Assembly (NCBI RefSeq): GCF_011683955.1
Contig: NZ_JAAQPI010000006.1
Coordinates: 62,001-126,000 of the forward strand
Direction of reading: 5' to 3'
DNA from: Pseudomaricurvus alkylphenolicus
Lineage (GTDB): Bacteria > Pseudomonadota > Gammaproteobacteria > Pseudomonadales > Cellvibrionaceae
DNA length: 64,000 nucleotides
Part shown: positions 32,298 through 43,600 of the stretch, one piece after another
Numbering within the stretch: position 1 is the first letter of the stretch
Layout: each line of letters starts with the position of its first letter
Notes under the pieces: generated by a model
Told to the model about the DNA's origin: nothing
Database searches by the model: none
The model's input: only the letters and a program-made list of their open reading frames with translations
Translations under genes and position numbers: made by a program

Positions 32298-33404
32298 ATG
32301 TCCCCCCCTTCCCACAAAAAAGTGATTGTCGGTATGTCCGGCGGCGTAGACTCCTCTGTCTCCGCCCTGCTTCTGCAGCAACAGGGCTACCAGGTGGAAG
32401 GGCTGTTCATGAAGAACTGGGACGAGGATGACGGCACCGAATATTGCACCGCCAAAGATGACCTGGCAGACGCCCAGATCGTCTGTGACAAACTGGGCAT
32501 GCGGCTGCACACAGCCAACTTTGCCGCCGAGTACTGGGACAACGTTTTTGAGCACTTTCTGGAGGAATACCAGGCGGGCCGAACGCCTAACCCCGATATT
32601 TTGTGCAACCGGGAAATCAAATTCAAAGTGTTCCTGGATTATGCGGAAGTTTTGGGCGCCGATCTGATTGCCACAGGGCATTATGTGCGCCGGGGCGAGC
32701 AGAATGGGCGCACCGTGCTGCTCAAAGGGCTGGATAACAACAAAGACCAGAGTTACTTCCTGCATGCGGTGGGTGAGGCAGAATTTGCCCGTACACTTTT
32801 CCCGGTGGGAGAACTGGACAAATCTGAGGTGCGACGCCTGGCGGAAGCCCATGATCTGGTTACCCACGATAAAAAGGACAGCACTGGCATCTGCTTTATT
32901 GGCGAACGCCGCTTTAAGGACTTTCTGCAGCAGTATCTGCCCGCCCAACCCGGCAAGATTGTGACGCCTGACGGAGCGGTGATTGGCGAGCATTCCGGCC
33001 TCATGTATCACACCATCGGTCAGCGCCAGGGGCTGGGTATTGGCGGACTCAAGGGAGCCAGTGAAGAACCCTGGTACGTGGCCCAGAAAGACTTGGTTAA
33101 TAATGAGCTGGTCGCCGTCCAGGGCAAGAACCATCCATTGCTTCTGAGCGATACTCTCAAGGCCAGCCAGGCCCACTGGATCAACGCCTGCCCCGACACC
33201 ACGACTTTCCGATGCGCTGCCAAGACCCGCTACCGCCAACCGGACCAGGAATGCGAGGTCACGATCATGGACAATGGCGGGCTACTGGTTCGCTTTGATG
33301 AACAACAACGCGCCGTTACGCCCGGCCAGTCAGTGGTATTTTATCAGCAGGACCGTTGCCTCGGCGGCGCCGTGATCGACCAGGCACTGCCCGGAACCCC
33401 TTAG
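32298..33404 (+). CDS. mnmA: tRNA-specific 2-thiouridylase MnmA
   Basis: MnmA adds sulfur to U34 of Lys, Glu and Gln tRNAs, receiving it through the Tus relay. The 368 residues contain the PP-loop [15 protein letters not shown], catalytic cysteines C103 (ILCNREIKF) and C199 ([12 protein letters not shown]), and the C-terminal beta-barrel. These positions match E. coli C102 and C199. TusBCD, which feeds it, is encoded at 45344-46359. The hflD gene follows after 27 bases. Confidence 0.98.
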   Translation: MSPPSHKKVIVGMSGGVDSSVSALLLQQQGYQVEGLFMKNWDEDDGTEYCTAKDDLADAQIVCDKLGMRLHTANFAAEYWDNVFEHFLEEYQAGRTPNPDILCNREIKFKVFLDYAEVLGADLIATGHYVRRGEQNGRTVLLKGLDNNKDQSYFLHAVGEAEFARTLFPVGELDKSEVRRLAEAHDLVTHDKKDSTGICFIGERRFKDFLQQYLPAQPGKIVTPDGAVIGEHSGLMYHTIGQRQGLGIGGLKGASEEPWYVAQKDLVNNELVAVQGKNHPLLLSDTLKASQAHWINACPDTTTFRCAAKTRYRQPDQECEVTIMDNGGLLVRFDEQQRAVTPGQSVVFYQQDRCLGGAVIDQALPGTP

Positions 33405-33431
33405 CCCACAGTCAGGACAGGAACCCCACGA

Positions 33432-34067
33432 GTGAGCAAACACTGGAACGATATTACGCTGGCACTGGCGGGCGTATTTCAGGCAGCGGCTCTGGTTGAG
33501 CAGCTGGCCAAAACCGGATATATCCCCTCAGAGCCACAGCAGTCCTCCATCAGCAGCCTGTTTGTGCAGAATCCGGAGAACACTCTGGCAGTCTATGGTG
33601 GCAGCCAGCAGGGCGTAGAGCTTGGGCTGAAGGTGATGAGCGATCTGTTGCATCATCACCAGAATCGCGACTACCCGGACACTTTGCGTTACGTCTTGGG
33701 CATTTTGCATCTGCAGAAAAAAATGATGGCCCGAAAAGACATGCTCGAAGTCATCAGTCAGCGCCTTCAGCAGAGCGCTCACCAGGCCGAGCATTTCGGC
33801 ATCACCCATGAAAATGTGCTGGCCAGCATTGGGGGCCTCTATGGCGATACCATAAGCACATTCAAATTTCGCATTCAGGTGATGGGTGACTTCACCTACC
33901 TGCAACAGACCCGTGTGGCCAACCAGATCCGCGCCCTGCTGTTTGCCGGAATTCGCTCAGCCACCCTGTGGCGTCAGGTGGGCGGATCGCGCATGCAGGT
34001 GATCCTCAAGCGCAAAAAGCTGTCCCAGACCGCTGATCAGCTGCTCAGGCAAATGAATGCCCACTAG
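33432..34067 (+). CDS. hflD: high-frequency lysogenization protein HflD homolog
   Basis: HflD is a helical, membrane-associated protein of unclear cellular role; in E. coli it binds the lambda CII activator. The 211-residue protein begins at a GTG with SKHWNDITLALAGVFQAAALVEQLAKTG, the family hallmark, and is almost wholly helical. It always lies between mnmA and purB, as here (27 and 61 base gaps). Its job is inferred from orthology only. Confidence 0.93.
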   Translation: MSKHWNDITLALAGVFQAAALVEQLAKTGYIPSEPQQSSISSLFVQNPENTLAVYGGSQQGVELGLKVMSDLLHHHQNRDYPDTLRYVLGILHLQKKMMARKDMLEVISQRLQQSAHQAEHFGITHENVLASIGGLYGDTISTFKFRIQVMGDFTYLQQTRVANQIRALLFAGIRSATLWRQVGGSRMQVILKRKKLSQTADQLLRQMNAH

Positions 34068-34071
34068 ATAA

Positions 34072-35496
<1,425 letters not shown>

Positions 35497-35504
35497 GCCC
35501 CCTC

Positions 35505-36674
35505 ATGCCGGCTCCTGTCCTTCAGCAATTGGGCGACTTACCTGTCGCCCGCTTCCTCAGCGATTATTGGCAAAAAAAGCCGTTGCTCATTCGTCAGGCG
35601 CTACCAGGTTATACCAGCCCGATCAGCGCCGATGAACTGGCGGGGCTTGCGCTGGAAGAAGATGTGGAGTCGCGCATAATTGTCGAACAGGGAAAGTCCC
35701 CCTGGGAGTTACGCTGCGGCCCCTTCTCAGAACAGGACTTTCAGCAACTTCCGGCTGACAAATGGACACTGCTGGTGCAGGCCGTTGACCACTGGGTTCC
35801 GGAAGTCGCCGATCTGCTGGATAGGTTCCGCTTTATCCCCAGCTGGCGTCTGGACGACATTATGGTCAGTTATGCGGCGAACGGCGGCAGCGTCGGGCCC
35901 CACTACGACCAGTACGACGTCTTTCTGCTGCAGGCCCAGGGACATCGCGAGTGGCAATTGGGACAGAAGTGCACCAGCCTCTCGCCTTGTCGGGAAGACA
36001 CGGAACTCCATATTCTGAAAGAATTCCATAGCAGTGAACGCTGGGTACTGGAACCGGGCGACGTCTTGTACCTGCCCCCTCAATGGGCCCATTGGGGCAA
36101 GGCGGTTGGAGACGATTGCCTCACCTTCTCAGTAGGATTTCGCGCTCCCAGCCAGGCCGAGATCATCGGCGACTTTGTTCAGGAACGCCTGTCCGAGCTC
36201 AGTGAGGATGATCGATATACCGACGCGAACCTCTCGCCCACCGATCAACCCGCAGCTATTGATGACAAGGCCCTGGCACGCGTCGAATCCATTTTGCGAT
36301 CGGCACTTGAGCAACCACAGGCCATAGCGGACTGGCTCGGGGGCTACATGACTCGTCCCAAGTACGAACAACAATGGCCCCACGTCCCGGAGACTGAAAA
36401 TTCGCCAGACCTGGACGCGCTTGGCAGCTTCAACTGGTTCCGCAACCCCACTACCCGAATCGCCTATCACTGCAAAGGTGACACGCATTGTCGTCTCTAC
36501 GTAAACGGGACGGGCCATGATTGCTCACAACAACTGGCCAGGATGCTGGGCAACCAGTCCGAATACGACGGCCCGGGCTTGATGCAGGCATTGCAAAATG
36601 ACCTTGATCGCGAATTGATAGCACAACTGCTGGCCGCAGAAGATATACTTCCGGAACTCGACGAAGGCGAGTGA
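35505..36674 (+). CDS. roxA: ribosomal protein uL16 arginine hydroxylase (JmjC-type 2-oxoglutarate oxygenase)
   Basis: RoxA (YcfD) uses Fe(II), 2-oxoglutarate and O2 to hydroxylate an arginine of ribosomal protein uL16. The 389-residue protein has the N-terminal LSDYWQKKPLLIRQALPG typical of the family. The iron triad is H133 and D135 in GPHYDQYDVFLLQ and H196 in PPQWAHWGKA. The C-terminal part is the dimerisation and winged-helix region. It lies eight bases after purB, likely in one transcript. The residues align with those of E. coli YcfD (H125, D127, H187). Confidence 0.93.
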   Translation: MPAPVLQQLGDLPVARFLSDYWQKKPLLIRQALPGYTSPISADELAGLALEEDVESRIIVEQGKSPWELRCGPFSEQDFQQLPADKWTLLVQAVDHWVPEVADLLDRFRFIPSWRLDDIMVSYAANGGSVGPHYDQYDVFLLQAQGHREWQLGQKCTSLSPCREDTELHILKEFHSSERWVLEPGDVLYLPPQWAHWGKAVGDDCLTFSVGFRAPSQAEIIGDFVQERLSELSEDDRYTDANLSPTDQPAAIDDKALARVESILRSALEQPQAIADWLGGYMTRPKYEQQWPHVPETENSPDLDALGSFNWFRNPTTRIAYHCKGDTHCRLYVNGTGHDCSQQLARMLGNQSEYDGPGLMQALQNDLDRELIAQLLAAEDILPELDEGE

Positions 36675-36729
36675 GATAACAGGTAATTCCCATCACTTCG
36701 TGCCATCATTAATTGGTAAGGAGATCGAT

Positions 36730-37233
36730 ATGGAAACGCCCTCTGAAGTCTGCCCCACCTTGTTTTTACTGCACGGACCGGAAACCTTTCGCTCCCGCCT
36801 GGAAAGCCTGTTGAACTCGGCGGAACGCAGCCTGGATATACTCAGCGAACACCTCGACCCTCACCTGTTCTCCAATGAGGCAATCTGCAGCGCCATCAGT
36901 GCGCTGGCGCGGCGCCATCGCCTGGCCGAAATCCGGGTTATGGTCAAAAATCCCCGCCAACTGGTTGGCTATAACCACCAGCTGGTTCGGCTTCAACAGC
37001 GGCTTCCCAGCCGCATCCAGTTGCGACACCTCACCACCGCCCCCCAGGACAATGATCGCTGTTATGTGATTGCGGATGGGCGTCAACTGTTGTTACAGCA
37101 TAAGGATGGCGACTACGAAGGCTTTTATAACAGCGACGCCGCACCGGAGGCACAGGCTTTGCTTGAGGAATACCATGAACTCTGGGATCGCCAAACCATT
37201 GACATCCCCGAACTGAGAAGACTTTCGCTCTAG
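36730..37233 (+). CDS. hypothetical protein, PLD-like/DUF7931-type, 167 aa
   Basis: The protein resembles a conserved family that often follows purB-region genes in Pseudomonas relatives. The N-terminal block FLLHGPETFRSRLESLLNSAERSLDILSEHLDPH recalls the first half of phospholipase D-like folds. The catalytic HxK motif is absent, so it is probably not an active phospholipase. LAEIRVMVKNPRQLVGYNHQL and DNDRCYVIADGRQLL follow. The start at 36730 has AAGGAG seven bases upstream. It lies 55 bases after roxA and 13 before the next gene. The function is unknown and the family name is a recollection. Confidence 0.6.
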   Translation: METPSEVCPTLFLLHGPETFRSRLESLLNSAERSLDILSEHLDPHLFSNEAICSAISALARRHRLAEIRVMVKNPRQLVGYNHQLVRLQQRLPSRIQLRHLTTAPQDNDRCYVIADGRQLLLQHKDGDYEGFYNSDAAPEAQALLEEYHELWDRQTIDIPELRRLSL

Positions 37234-37246
37234 TGGAGCTGTTACA

Positions 37247-37990
37247 TTGAAGATCCAGCAATGGCTGTTGGCCCTGTTCCTGGTGCTTTCCACCTCCACG
37301 GCATTGGCGCAACGGCAACATCTCGAAATCATTCCCCTGCAACACCGAAGCGTCGCGGAGATTCTTCCGGCTCTGCAATCGCTGGCACCGGCGAAAGCGA
37401 GTGTGACCGCCAGCGGGCAGAAACTGCTGATTCGTGCTGACTCCCGGGATATCAATGTGTTGCGTCTGGCCGTGGAGGAACTCGACCAGCCCAGACAGTC
37501 TCTTCTGGTAAGTATTCGCTTTGAACACACCGAACCATCCAATCCGGAGACTCCGGATAAACGTCGCTACAGCAGCCACTCGCCAGAGAGATTCACGTCT
37601 CAGCAAGTGTTGGATGGACATGAACTGATTGTTCGGGACTGGACCACCAAACCCGTTTTGGTCGCAGGGGCCAGGCGCCAGCGTGGCGGTCATGGAACCG
37701 AAGGTCTGACACTGGCTGAACAGAGCCAGGGGACTTACCTGCAGCTACGCCCTACCCTGCTGGGCAATAACAGGCTGCAACTTCAGATGGCCTGGGAGAG
37801 TACGGAAACAGCACCCGGCTACGGTGATACCACTAGCCGGGGACTCGTTGCAACACGCAACATTCCCCTGGACCGATGGGTGCCTATAGTTACGGACAAA
37901 TCGCAATTGGCGGTAAAACCGGGCGTGCGTCGCTATGGCGTCAGTGATGTCAACACATTAATGATTCGCGTTTCCCTGAATCCGCAGTAG
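37247..37990 (+). CDS. secretin N-domain-like exported protein
   Basis: The 247-residue protein has a signal peptide (WLLALFLVLSTSTALAQ, cleavage near residue 22). A short domain follows, HLEIIPLQHRSVAEILPALQSLAP to RLAVEELDQP (about 25-82), that matches the repeated N1-type domain of secretins and related periplasmic proteins. The C-terminal half has beta-strand patterns (YLQLRPTLLGNNRLQLQMAWES) as in secretin-like proteins but is too short to form a pore. The start is a TTG at 37247 with GGAG eight bases before it. It is probably co-transcribed with 36730-37233. Its role is unknown. Confidence 0.65.
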   Translation: MKIQQWLLALFLVLSTSTALAQRQHLEIIPLQHRSVAEILPALQSLAPAKASVTASGQKLLIRADSRDINVLRLAVEELDQPRQSLLVSIRFEHTEPSNPETPDKRRYSSHSPERFTSQQVLDGHELIVRDWTTKPVLVAGARRQRGGHGTEGLTLAEQSQGTYLQLRPTLLGNNRLQLQMAWESTETAPGYGDTTSRGLVATRNIPLDRWVPIVTDKSQLAVKPGVRRYGVSDVNTLMIRVSLNPQ

Positions 37991-38002
37991 CTATGCCGGA
38001 CT

Positions 38003-38635
38003 TTAAGCCAGGGATAAAATGGATGACATCTCCGACACACACATCAGCGGGTCATAGGCCTTCAAACGGCTGACATGATGGGCCCCATAATCCACAGCCA
38101 CCCTCGGAACATCTGCCCGGCGCGCCATTTCCATGTCGAACTCTGTGTCGCCCACCATAACAGCGTCAGTCGCTGCCGCCTTGAGTTCATGCAGTAACTC
38201 AAACAGCATGCGGGGGTGCGGTTTTGAAGCGGTTTCGTCGGCACAGCGAGAGCTGTGAAACACGCCCTCCAGCCCCATATTCGACCACACGCGGTTCAGC
38301 CCTGCCCTGCTCTTGCCGGTGGCAACGGCAATCTGGTGACCGCGGGACACCAATTCGTCCAGCGTTTGTGACACGCCTGGGAACAGTTCGCAGGGAATCT
38401 GGTCCGCCTCTCGAAAATGCAGACCGTAGGCCTCACACATATGTCCGATCCCCCTCTCATCGAGTTCGGGGTACAAACGGGCAAGTGCCTCTGGCAATGA
38501 CAGGCCAATAATGTCCCGAACCTCGTCGTCAGAGCAGGGAGTTAATCCCTGAGCTTCAGAGGCGCGATGCATACAGGCGATGATCTTGGCGGCGGAGTCG
38601 CACAAGGTGCCGTCCCAATCAAAGATGTACAACAT
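38003..38635 (-). CDS. HAD-superfamily phosphatase, Gph-like
   Basis: The 210-residue protein is a haloacid dehalogenase-type phosphatase. Motif I is FDWDGTLCDS with the Asp nucleophile and its partner, motif II is VATGKSRAGL, the Lys motif is SKPHPRMLFELL, and motif IV is MVGDTEFDMEMA. The helical cap lies between motifs I and II, as in phosphoglycolate phosphatases. The substrate cannot be read from sequence. The start at 38635 lies four bases after the rluC stop, so the two are co-transcribed. Such a phosphatase after rluC is conserved in Pseudomonas relatives. Longer in-frame starts would overlap rluC. Confidence 0.9.
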   Translation of the reverse strand: MLYIFDWDGTLCDSAAKIIACMHRASEAQGLTPCSDDEVRDIIGLSLPEALARLYPELDERGIGHMCEAYGLHFREADQIPCELFPGVSQTLDELVSRGHQIAVATGKSRAGLNRVWSNMGLEGVFHSSRCADETASKPHPRMLFELLHELKAAATDAVMVGDTEFDMEMARRADVPRVAVDYGAHHVSRLKAYDPLMCVSEMSSILSLA

Positions 38636-38639
38636 GGAA

Positions 38640-39803
38640 TCAATCCATCTCCTCAAGATTATCCAGGCCTGCCGCCAGTCCGTCATCAAGGGCAGCCTCA
38701 ACCTTCAGGCGCCCACCATCATTCGGCAGCACTAAGGACAGCGCAGCAGCATGTAAAAACAAACGGGTAATCCCCCTTTGCTTCATTTCCCGATTGACAT
38801 CGTCGCTGCCATATTTTGTATCCCCCACCAACGCATGGCCCTGGCACTGTGCGTGGACCCGAATCTGATGGGTACGACCAGTAATGGGTTTGGCCTCCAC
38901 CAGGGTGCTGTCCCGAAAACGGCGCAATATCTTGAAAGCAGTGCGTGACGGCTTACCCTCAGGGTCCACCCTCACCATACGTTCCCCACTGCTGAGTTCA
39001 TTTTTCTTCAGCGGGGCATTCACTTCCCGACAGTGATCCGGCCAGCGCCCTTTAACCAGGGCATGGTAGTACTTTTGCACGTGACCATCACGAAGCTGCT
39101 GGTGCAAGTAACGTAACATCGAGCGCTTTTTGGCCACCATAATACAACCGGAAGTATCCCGATCAAGACGGTGCACCAGCTCGAGGAAATGCTCCTCCGG
39201 TCGCATCTGCCTCAGGGTTTCGATCAAGCCCAGCTGAATGCCACTGCCGCCATGAACTGCCAACCCTGAAGGCTTATTGATAATTAGTAACCCTTTGTTC
39301 TCGAAAAGAATTGAGCGTGACAGCAGTTCCCTTAACTGGTCACTGGCCCTGGGTGGCGTCTTGCTGTCGGGCAATCTTACCGGTGGAACTCGAATCTGAT
39401 CGCCTGGCTGCAACTTATAGTCCGCCTTGATACGCCCCTTGTTGACACGAACTTCACCTTTGCGAAGAATCCTGTAGATCAAGGTGCGCGGCACGCCCTT
39501 TAATTCGGCCATGAGAAAGTTGTCAATCCTTTGCCCGGCGCGATCGGGGTCAACCTCCAGAAACCTGACCTTGGTAGGCAGGGGATCGGCAGCCCTGTCC
39601 GACCCGGAATGGCGACCAGGAGACTGTTGTAACGCCCTTTCTTCAGTAGTTTTTAGGGAGGACTTGCTCTGTGACGGCTGGCTGCCAGCCACCTTGGCAG
39701 GTCGATTACGGCCACGCGCATGCCCAGAGGCAGCCGCCCGGGCACCGGGTCTGGGTCTTTTTTTTGCGCCTCGCGACGACGACTGGGAGTTTTTTCTGCT
39801 CAT
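38640..39803 (-). CDS. rluC: 23S rRNA pseudouridine synthase RluC, with N-terminal extension
   Basis: RluC converts U955, U2504 and U2580 of 23S rRNA (E. coli numbering). The core has an S4 RNA-binding domain (about residues 85-140, RIDNFLMAELKGVPRTLIYR) and the catalytic block LVHRLDRDTSGCIMVAKKR with the Asp nucleophile, then ITGRTHQIRVHAQCQGHALVGD. At 387 aa it is about 70 residues longer than E. coli RluC. The extra N-terminus is disordered and rich in Ser, Arg, Lys, Pro and Gln. The ATG at 39803 is the first good start; no ribosome binding site is clear, and a TATAAT lies 7 bases upstream. It is divergent from rne, the usual arrangement. Confidence 0.94.
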   Translation of the reverse strand: MSRKNSQSSSRGAKKRPRPGARAAASGHARGRNRPAKVAGSQPSQSKSSLKTTEERALQQSPGRHSGSDRAADPLPTKVRFLEVDPDRAGQRIDNFLMAELKGVPRTLIYRILRKGEVRVNKGRIKADYKLQPGDQIRVPPVRLPDSKTPPRASDQLRELLSRSILFENKGLLIINKPSGLAVHGGSGIQLGLIETLRQMRPEEHFLELVHRLDRDTSGCIMVAKKRSMLRYLHQQLRDGHVQKYYHALVKGRWPDHCREVNAPLKKNELSSGERMVRVDPEGKPSRTAFKILRRFRDSTLVEAKPITGRTHQIRVHAQCQGHALVGDTKYGSDDVNREMKQRGITRLFLHAAALSLVLPNDGGRLKVEAALDDGLAAGLDNLEEMD

Positions 39804-39809
39804 TGCGGG

Positions 39810-39815
39810 ATTATA
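39810..39815 (-). promoter_or_regulatory. candidate -10 box of rluC
   Basis: A perfect TATAAT on the minus strand ends seven bases before the rluC ATG. If used, the message would begin at or within a base or two of the start codon, that is, leaderless. No good -35 hexamer is visible at 16-18 bp, so the call is weak. Confidence 0.35.
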
Positions 39816-39876
39816 CCGATTCAGGGCCAATATACCTGCAAAAATGCTTTAAATATCAGACAACTACCTGACAAAT

Positions 39877-39905
39877 TTGAAGCTTCTGTGGAATGTTGCT
39901 ATAGT
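39877..39905 (+). promoter_or_regulatory. sigma-70 promoter of rne
   Basis: TTGAAG (39877-39882), a 17-bp spacer and TATAGT (39900-39905) form a good promoter. Transcription would start near 39912, about 770 bases before the rne start codon. Confidence 0.6.
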
Positions 39906-39911
39906 CCGCTG

Positions 39912-40682
39912 GTCTGCTCAGGCAGGTTTCCGGACATTGCATGATAAATGAGGCGTGTTGCTAGGAAATACCGCTGACCAGCCGGGCTGCGAGAAAGAAA
40001 TAAACGCTTTCACGCCGCCAAAAAATAGAGGGTACCCGAGCCTTGAACTTTGAGACAAGCATAGAGAGAAAGCCGGGTACCGATGACAACCGCACCAGTA
40101 TGGCGGGTCATCTGCAAAGAATGTGAATTGAGATGCTCATTTGAGCCCAGAGCAAGCTCCAGGAGTTTAGCCAGACACGCACCACGGTCGCTTATCGATG
40201 GTGCCCCGCCTGACCCATGGCCGCATCGGGTAGATCCCATCGCCGCCAGGGGGCCTTCCGACAGGGATCCGGAGATCACTGACGCTACCCGCCCCCTCTG
40301 AGTCAGGCCCCATTGCTGAGCTGACTATCGTGCCAACCGGGCCTGCGCTGTTAGGCGCCCCCATGGCATGAATCCCTGAAGAACTTGTGCTGAGCCAGCA
40401 ACGTCGGCCTGACCCTGCGGGCGGTAAACCCAAAGGCTGAAAGCCGGCGTAACGAAAGAGTCGATGGTAACGAACAACAGCACTGGACACAGCCCCGTGC
40501 GCTTTGATCTGCGGATCATGGCGTGGCTGCTACTGCCCAGCTGACGTATACCGAACAGCCGCCCGTGCGAGCCCCGAAGGCCTCTGGCCCCAAACTGGCA
40601 GCGCATGGTTAGCCGCGAGGCTGATCTCCACATTCTTTTCCTGTGCCCCACCTGCCGGTGTCAACCACTGATTAGGTAACCC
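39912..40682 (+). promoter_or_regulatory. long structured leader of rne (probable autoregulatory 5' UTR)
   Basis: No gene is evident in this stretch, though short frames exist by chance. It contains self-complementary segments, for example GGTACCCG (40031-40038) with CGGGTACC (40074-40081) and several GC-rich stems further down. RNase E controls its own mRNA through a leader of 361 nt in E. coli, which the enzyme cleaves according to its activity. This one would be about twice as long. I cannot assign the conserved hairpin classes by eye. The 879-base gap between rluC and rne is otherwise empty. Confidence 0.55.
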
Positions 40683-43600
40683 ATGAAAAGAATGCTCATC
40701 AACGCAACTCAACCTGAAGAGTTGCGCGTAGCACTGGTCGACGGCCAATGGCTCTACGACCTCGATATCGAAAATCGCACCCGCGAGCAGAAAAAAGCCA
40801 ACATCTACAAAGGTAAAATCACCCGTGTAGAACCCAGCCTGGAAGCAGCATTTGTCGACTACGGCGCTGAGCGACACGGCTTCCTGCCCCTGAAGGAAAT
40901 CTCCCGCGAATACTTTTCCAAGTCTCCAGGCGAGATCGAAGGCCGTGTACGCATCAAGGATGTGGTCAAGGAAGGCCAGGAAATCGTTGTCCAGGTGGAC
41001 AAAGAAGAGCGCGGCAACAAAGGGGCGGCCCTCACCACCTTTATCAGCCTTGCCGGTCGCTACCTGGTGCTGATGCCCAACAACCCCCGCGCAGGCGGCA
41101 TTTCGCGCCGCATCGACGGCGAAGACCGCGCAGAATTGCGCGAAGCTCTCTCCAAAATCGAAGTCCCGAGCGGCATGGGTGTTATCGTGCGCACGGCCGG
41201 TGTCGGACGCAGCGCCGAGGAGCTGCAGTGGGACCTGGACAACCTGCTCAAACTATGGGATTCGATTGCCCAGGCGGCAGACGCCCAGTCCGCCCCGAAT
41301 TTCCTGTTCCAGGAAAGCAACGTGCTCTATCGCGCCATTCGCGATTACCTGCGCCTCGATGTAGGCGAAATTATCGTCGACCGCAAGGAATCTTACGATC
41401 TGGTACAGGCACTGATTGCCCAGATGATGCCGGGCAACACCAACAAGGTGAAGCTGTACGAAGACGACACCCCGCTGTTCAACCGCTACCAGATCGAGAG
41501 CCAGATCGAAACCGCATTTGAACGGGAAGTAAAACTGCCTTCCGGCGGCTCCATTGTGATCGACGTTACTGAAGCGCTGATCTCGATTGATATTAACTCA
41601 GCGCGCGCCACTAAAGGCAGCGACATTGAGGAGACCGCCCTACGCACCAATCTGGAAGCGGCCGATGAAATTGCGCGCCAGCTGCGACTGCGTGATATGG
41701 GCGGCCTGGTGGTTATCGACTTTATCGATATGCAACCGGTTCGCAACCAGCGTGAAGTTGAGAATCGCATGCGCGATGCACTCAATATGGACCGCGCCAG
41801 GGTACAGGTTGGCCGCATTTCCCGCTTCGGCCTGTTGGAAATGTCCCGACAACGCCTGCGCCCTTCCCTGGGTGAAACCACCTCCAAAGTCTGCCCCCGC
41901 TGTAGCGGACAGGGCACTATCCGCTCCACCAAATCCATTGCCCTGTCAATTTTGCGTCTGGTGGAGGAAGAAGCACAGAAAGAGCGCAGCGCAGAGATCC
42001 GTGCGATTACGCCGGTGCCCGTGGCCACCTATCTCCTCAACGAGAAGCGCAAGGCGATTTCCAATATTGAGAACCGCAATGACACCCGCGTACTCATTAT
42101 CCCCAATGAACAAATGGTGACTCCGCACTTTGAGGTCCAGCGCCTCAGAGATGACGAAGCCAATACCGTTGAAACCAGCTACAAGATAGTCACCGCCACA
42201 GAAGAACAGGTTCCGGAAGAGGTCAGTCCCAAGGCGGATACCACGCCAGCCCCGCAGCCGGCAGTGCAGCAGCTGACCCCCACTGACATGGCCCCCGCTC
42301 CGACTCCCGAACCGAAACCAGAGCCCGAGGAACCCAAGAAGCCTGGCCTGTTCACCCGCATGATGCATGCACTGTTTGGCGACCCGGAAGAGAAAGCCCG
42401 CCTCGAAAAAGAAGAGGAAGAGCGCCAGAAGAAGGCCCAACGCAACCGCAACCGACGGGGTAGCGGCCGCAATCGTCGCGGCGGCCAACAGCAGGGCAAC
42501 CGCGGTGACAAACGTCGCGGTGATAATCGTGGTGAACGCGGCGACAAGCGTCAGGAAGCGCGCGATGGCGATAACCGTCGTCGCGACAGACGTGGCGACC
42601 AGGAAGAGAGACGCGGCGAAGGGCAATCCCGGCGCCGTGATGGTCGCAAGGGCCGCGACGAGCGCAAACCTCAGGACGACCGCAGAACCCAGGACACTGT
42701 CAGCGATAGCAGCCAGAATCTTGCTACCGAAGATCGCCCTGCCAAGCGCCCCGCCAACAAGCGTGGCAAACCGCAGCCTCGCCGCCGCGGTCGTCGCGAT
42801 GGCGGTGAGAATGTGGAGAGCAGTGCAGAAGTTGAAAACCTGAACAGCCAGGTGAGCGACGCGATCGACACCAAAGCGATGCAGGACAGCGAGAACACTG
42901 CCCGCGCTGAAGACGGTGGTGATCAAGGCCAGTCCGAACCACGCCGCCGCCGCTCACGCAACCGCTCTGAGCGCAAGCCTGCAGACGGCCAGACCGCTGA
43001 CAAGCGCGCCAGCAACCCGCAGAATGCTGATAGCCAGCCGAAAGAAACGGCCGACAGCCAACCGAAAGAAAAAGAACAGGCTGAAAAGCCCAGAAAAGCG
43101 ACTGCCCGCAAACCACAGGGCGAAAAGTCCGGTGAAATGACTGACGGCAAGCGTCAGAAAAAGGCCGTTCAAGAAAAGCCGGCTGAAACCAGGCAAGCTG
43201 CCAAAAGGTCAGACAGGCCAGTAAACGCGAGCGAGAGCAAGGCACAGAGCAACGCTGAGCAGCGTCCGGCCAGGCCAGAGGCTCAAGTCTCGACTGAAAA
43301 GCAGGCACCTGCCCCTGAAGTGGAGGCCAAGCCCGAGACTGAGTCCGTACCCAAGCAACCGGCAAAGGCAAAAACCGAGGCGCCTGCCAAGGCAGACGCG
43401 ATCGCAGAAAAGCCTGCACCTGCCACAGATAGCGACGCCGGAGCCCAGGTGGAGCTGCCACTGGAAAGCACACCCGTGCAGGAACAGAGGGCTTCCGAAG
43501 CGGATGTCAGTATCCCGAGCGCTGCAACAGCGCCTGTGGCTGAAACCACACAGCAGGAACCTGCGGCAGAGGCCGCAATTGCCGAACAAGCAATCGAGCC

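Noticed and set aside
36730-37233. Active phospholipase D-type enzyme
   Set aside because: Fold resemblance only: the HxK(x)4D catalytic motif is not present in the 167 residues.
39912-40682. A structured RNA gene such as RNase P or tmRNA in the rne upstream region
   Set aside because: Conserved core motifs of these RNAs are absent, and position directly before rne is better explained by its leader.
41946-42926. Minus-strand frame of 326 codons opposite rne
   Set aside because: It mirrors the Arg/Ala/Glu repeats of the RNase E tail, giving Ala/Leu/Thr-rich nonsense. No start signal or family likeness.
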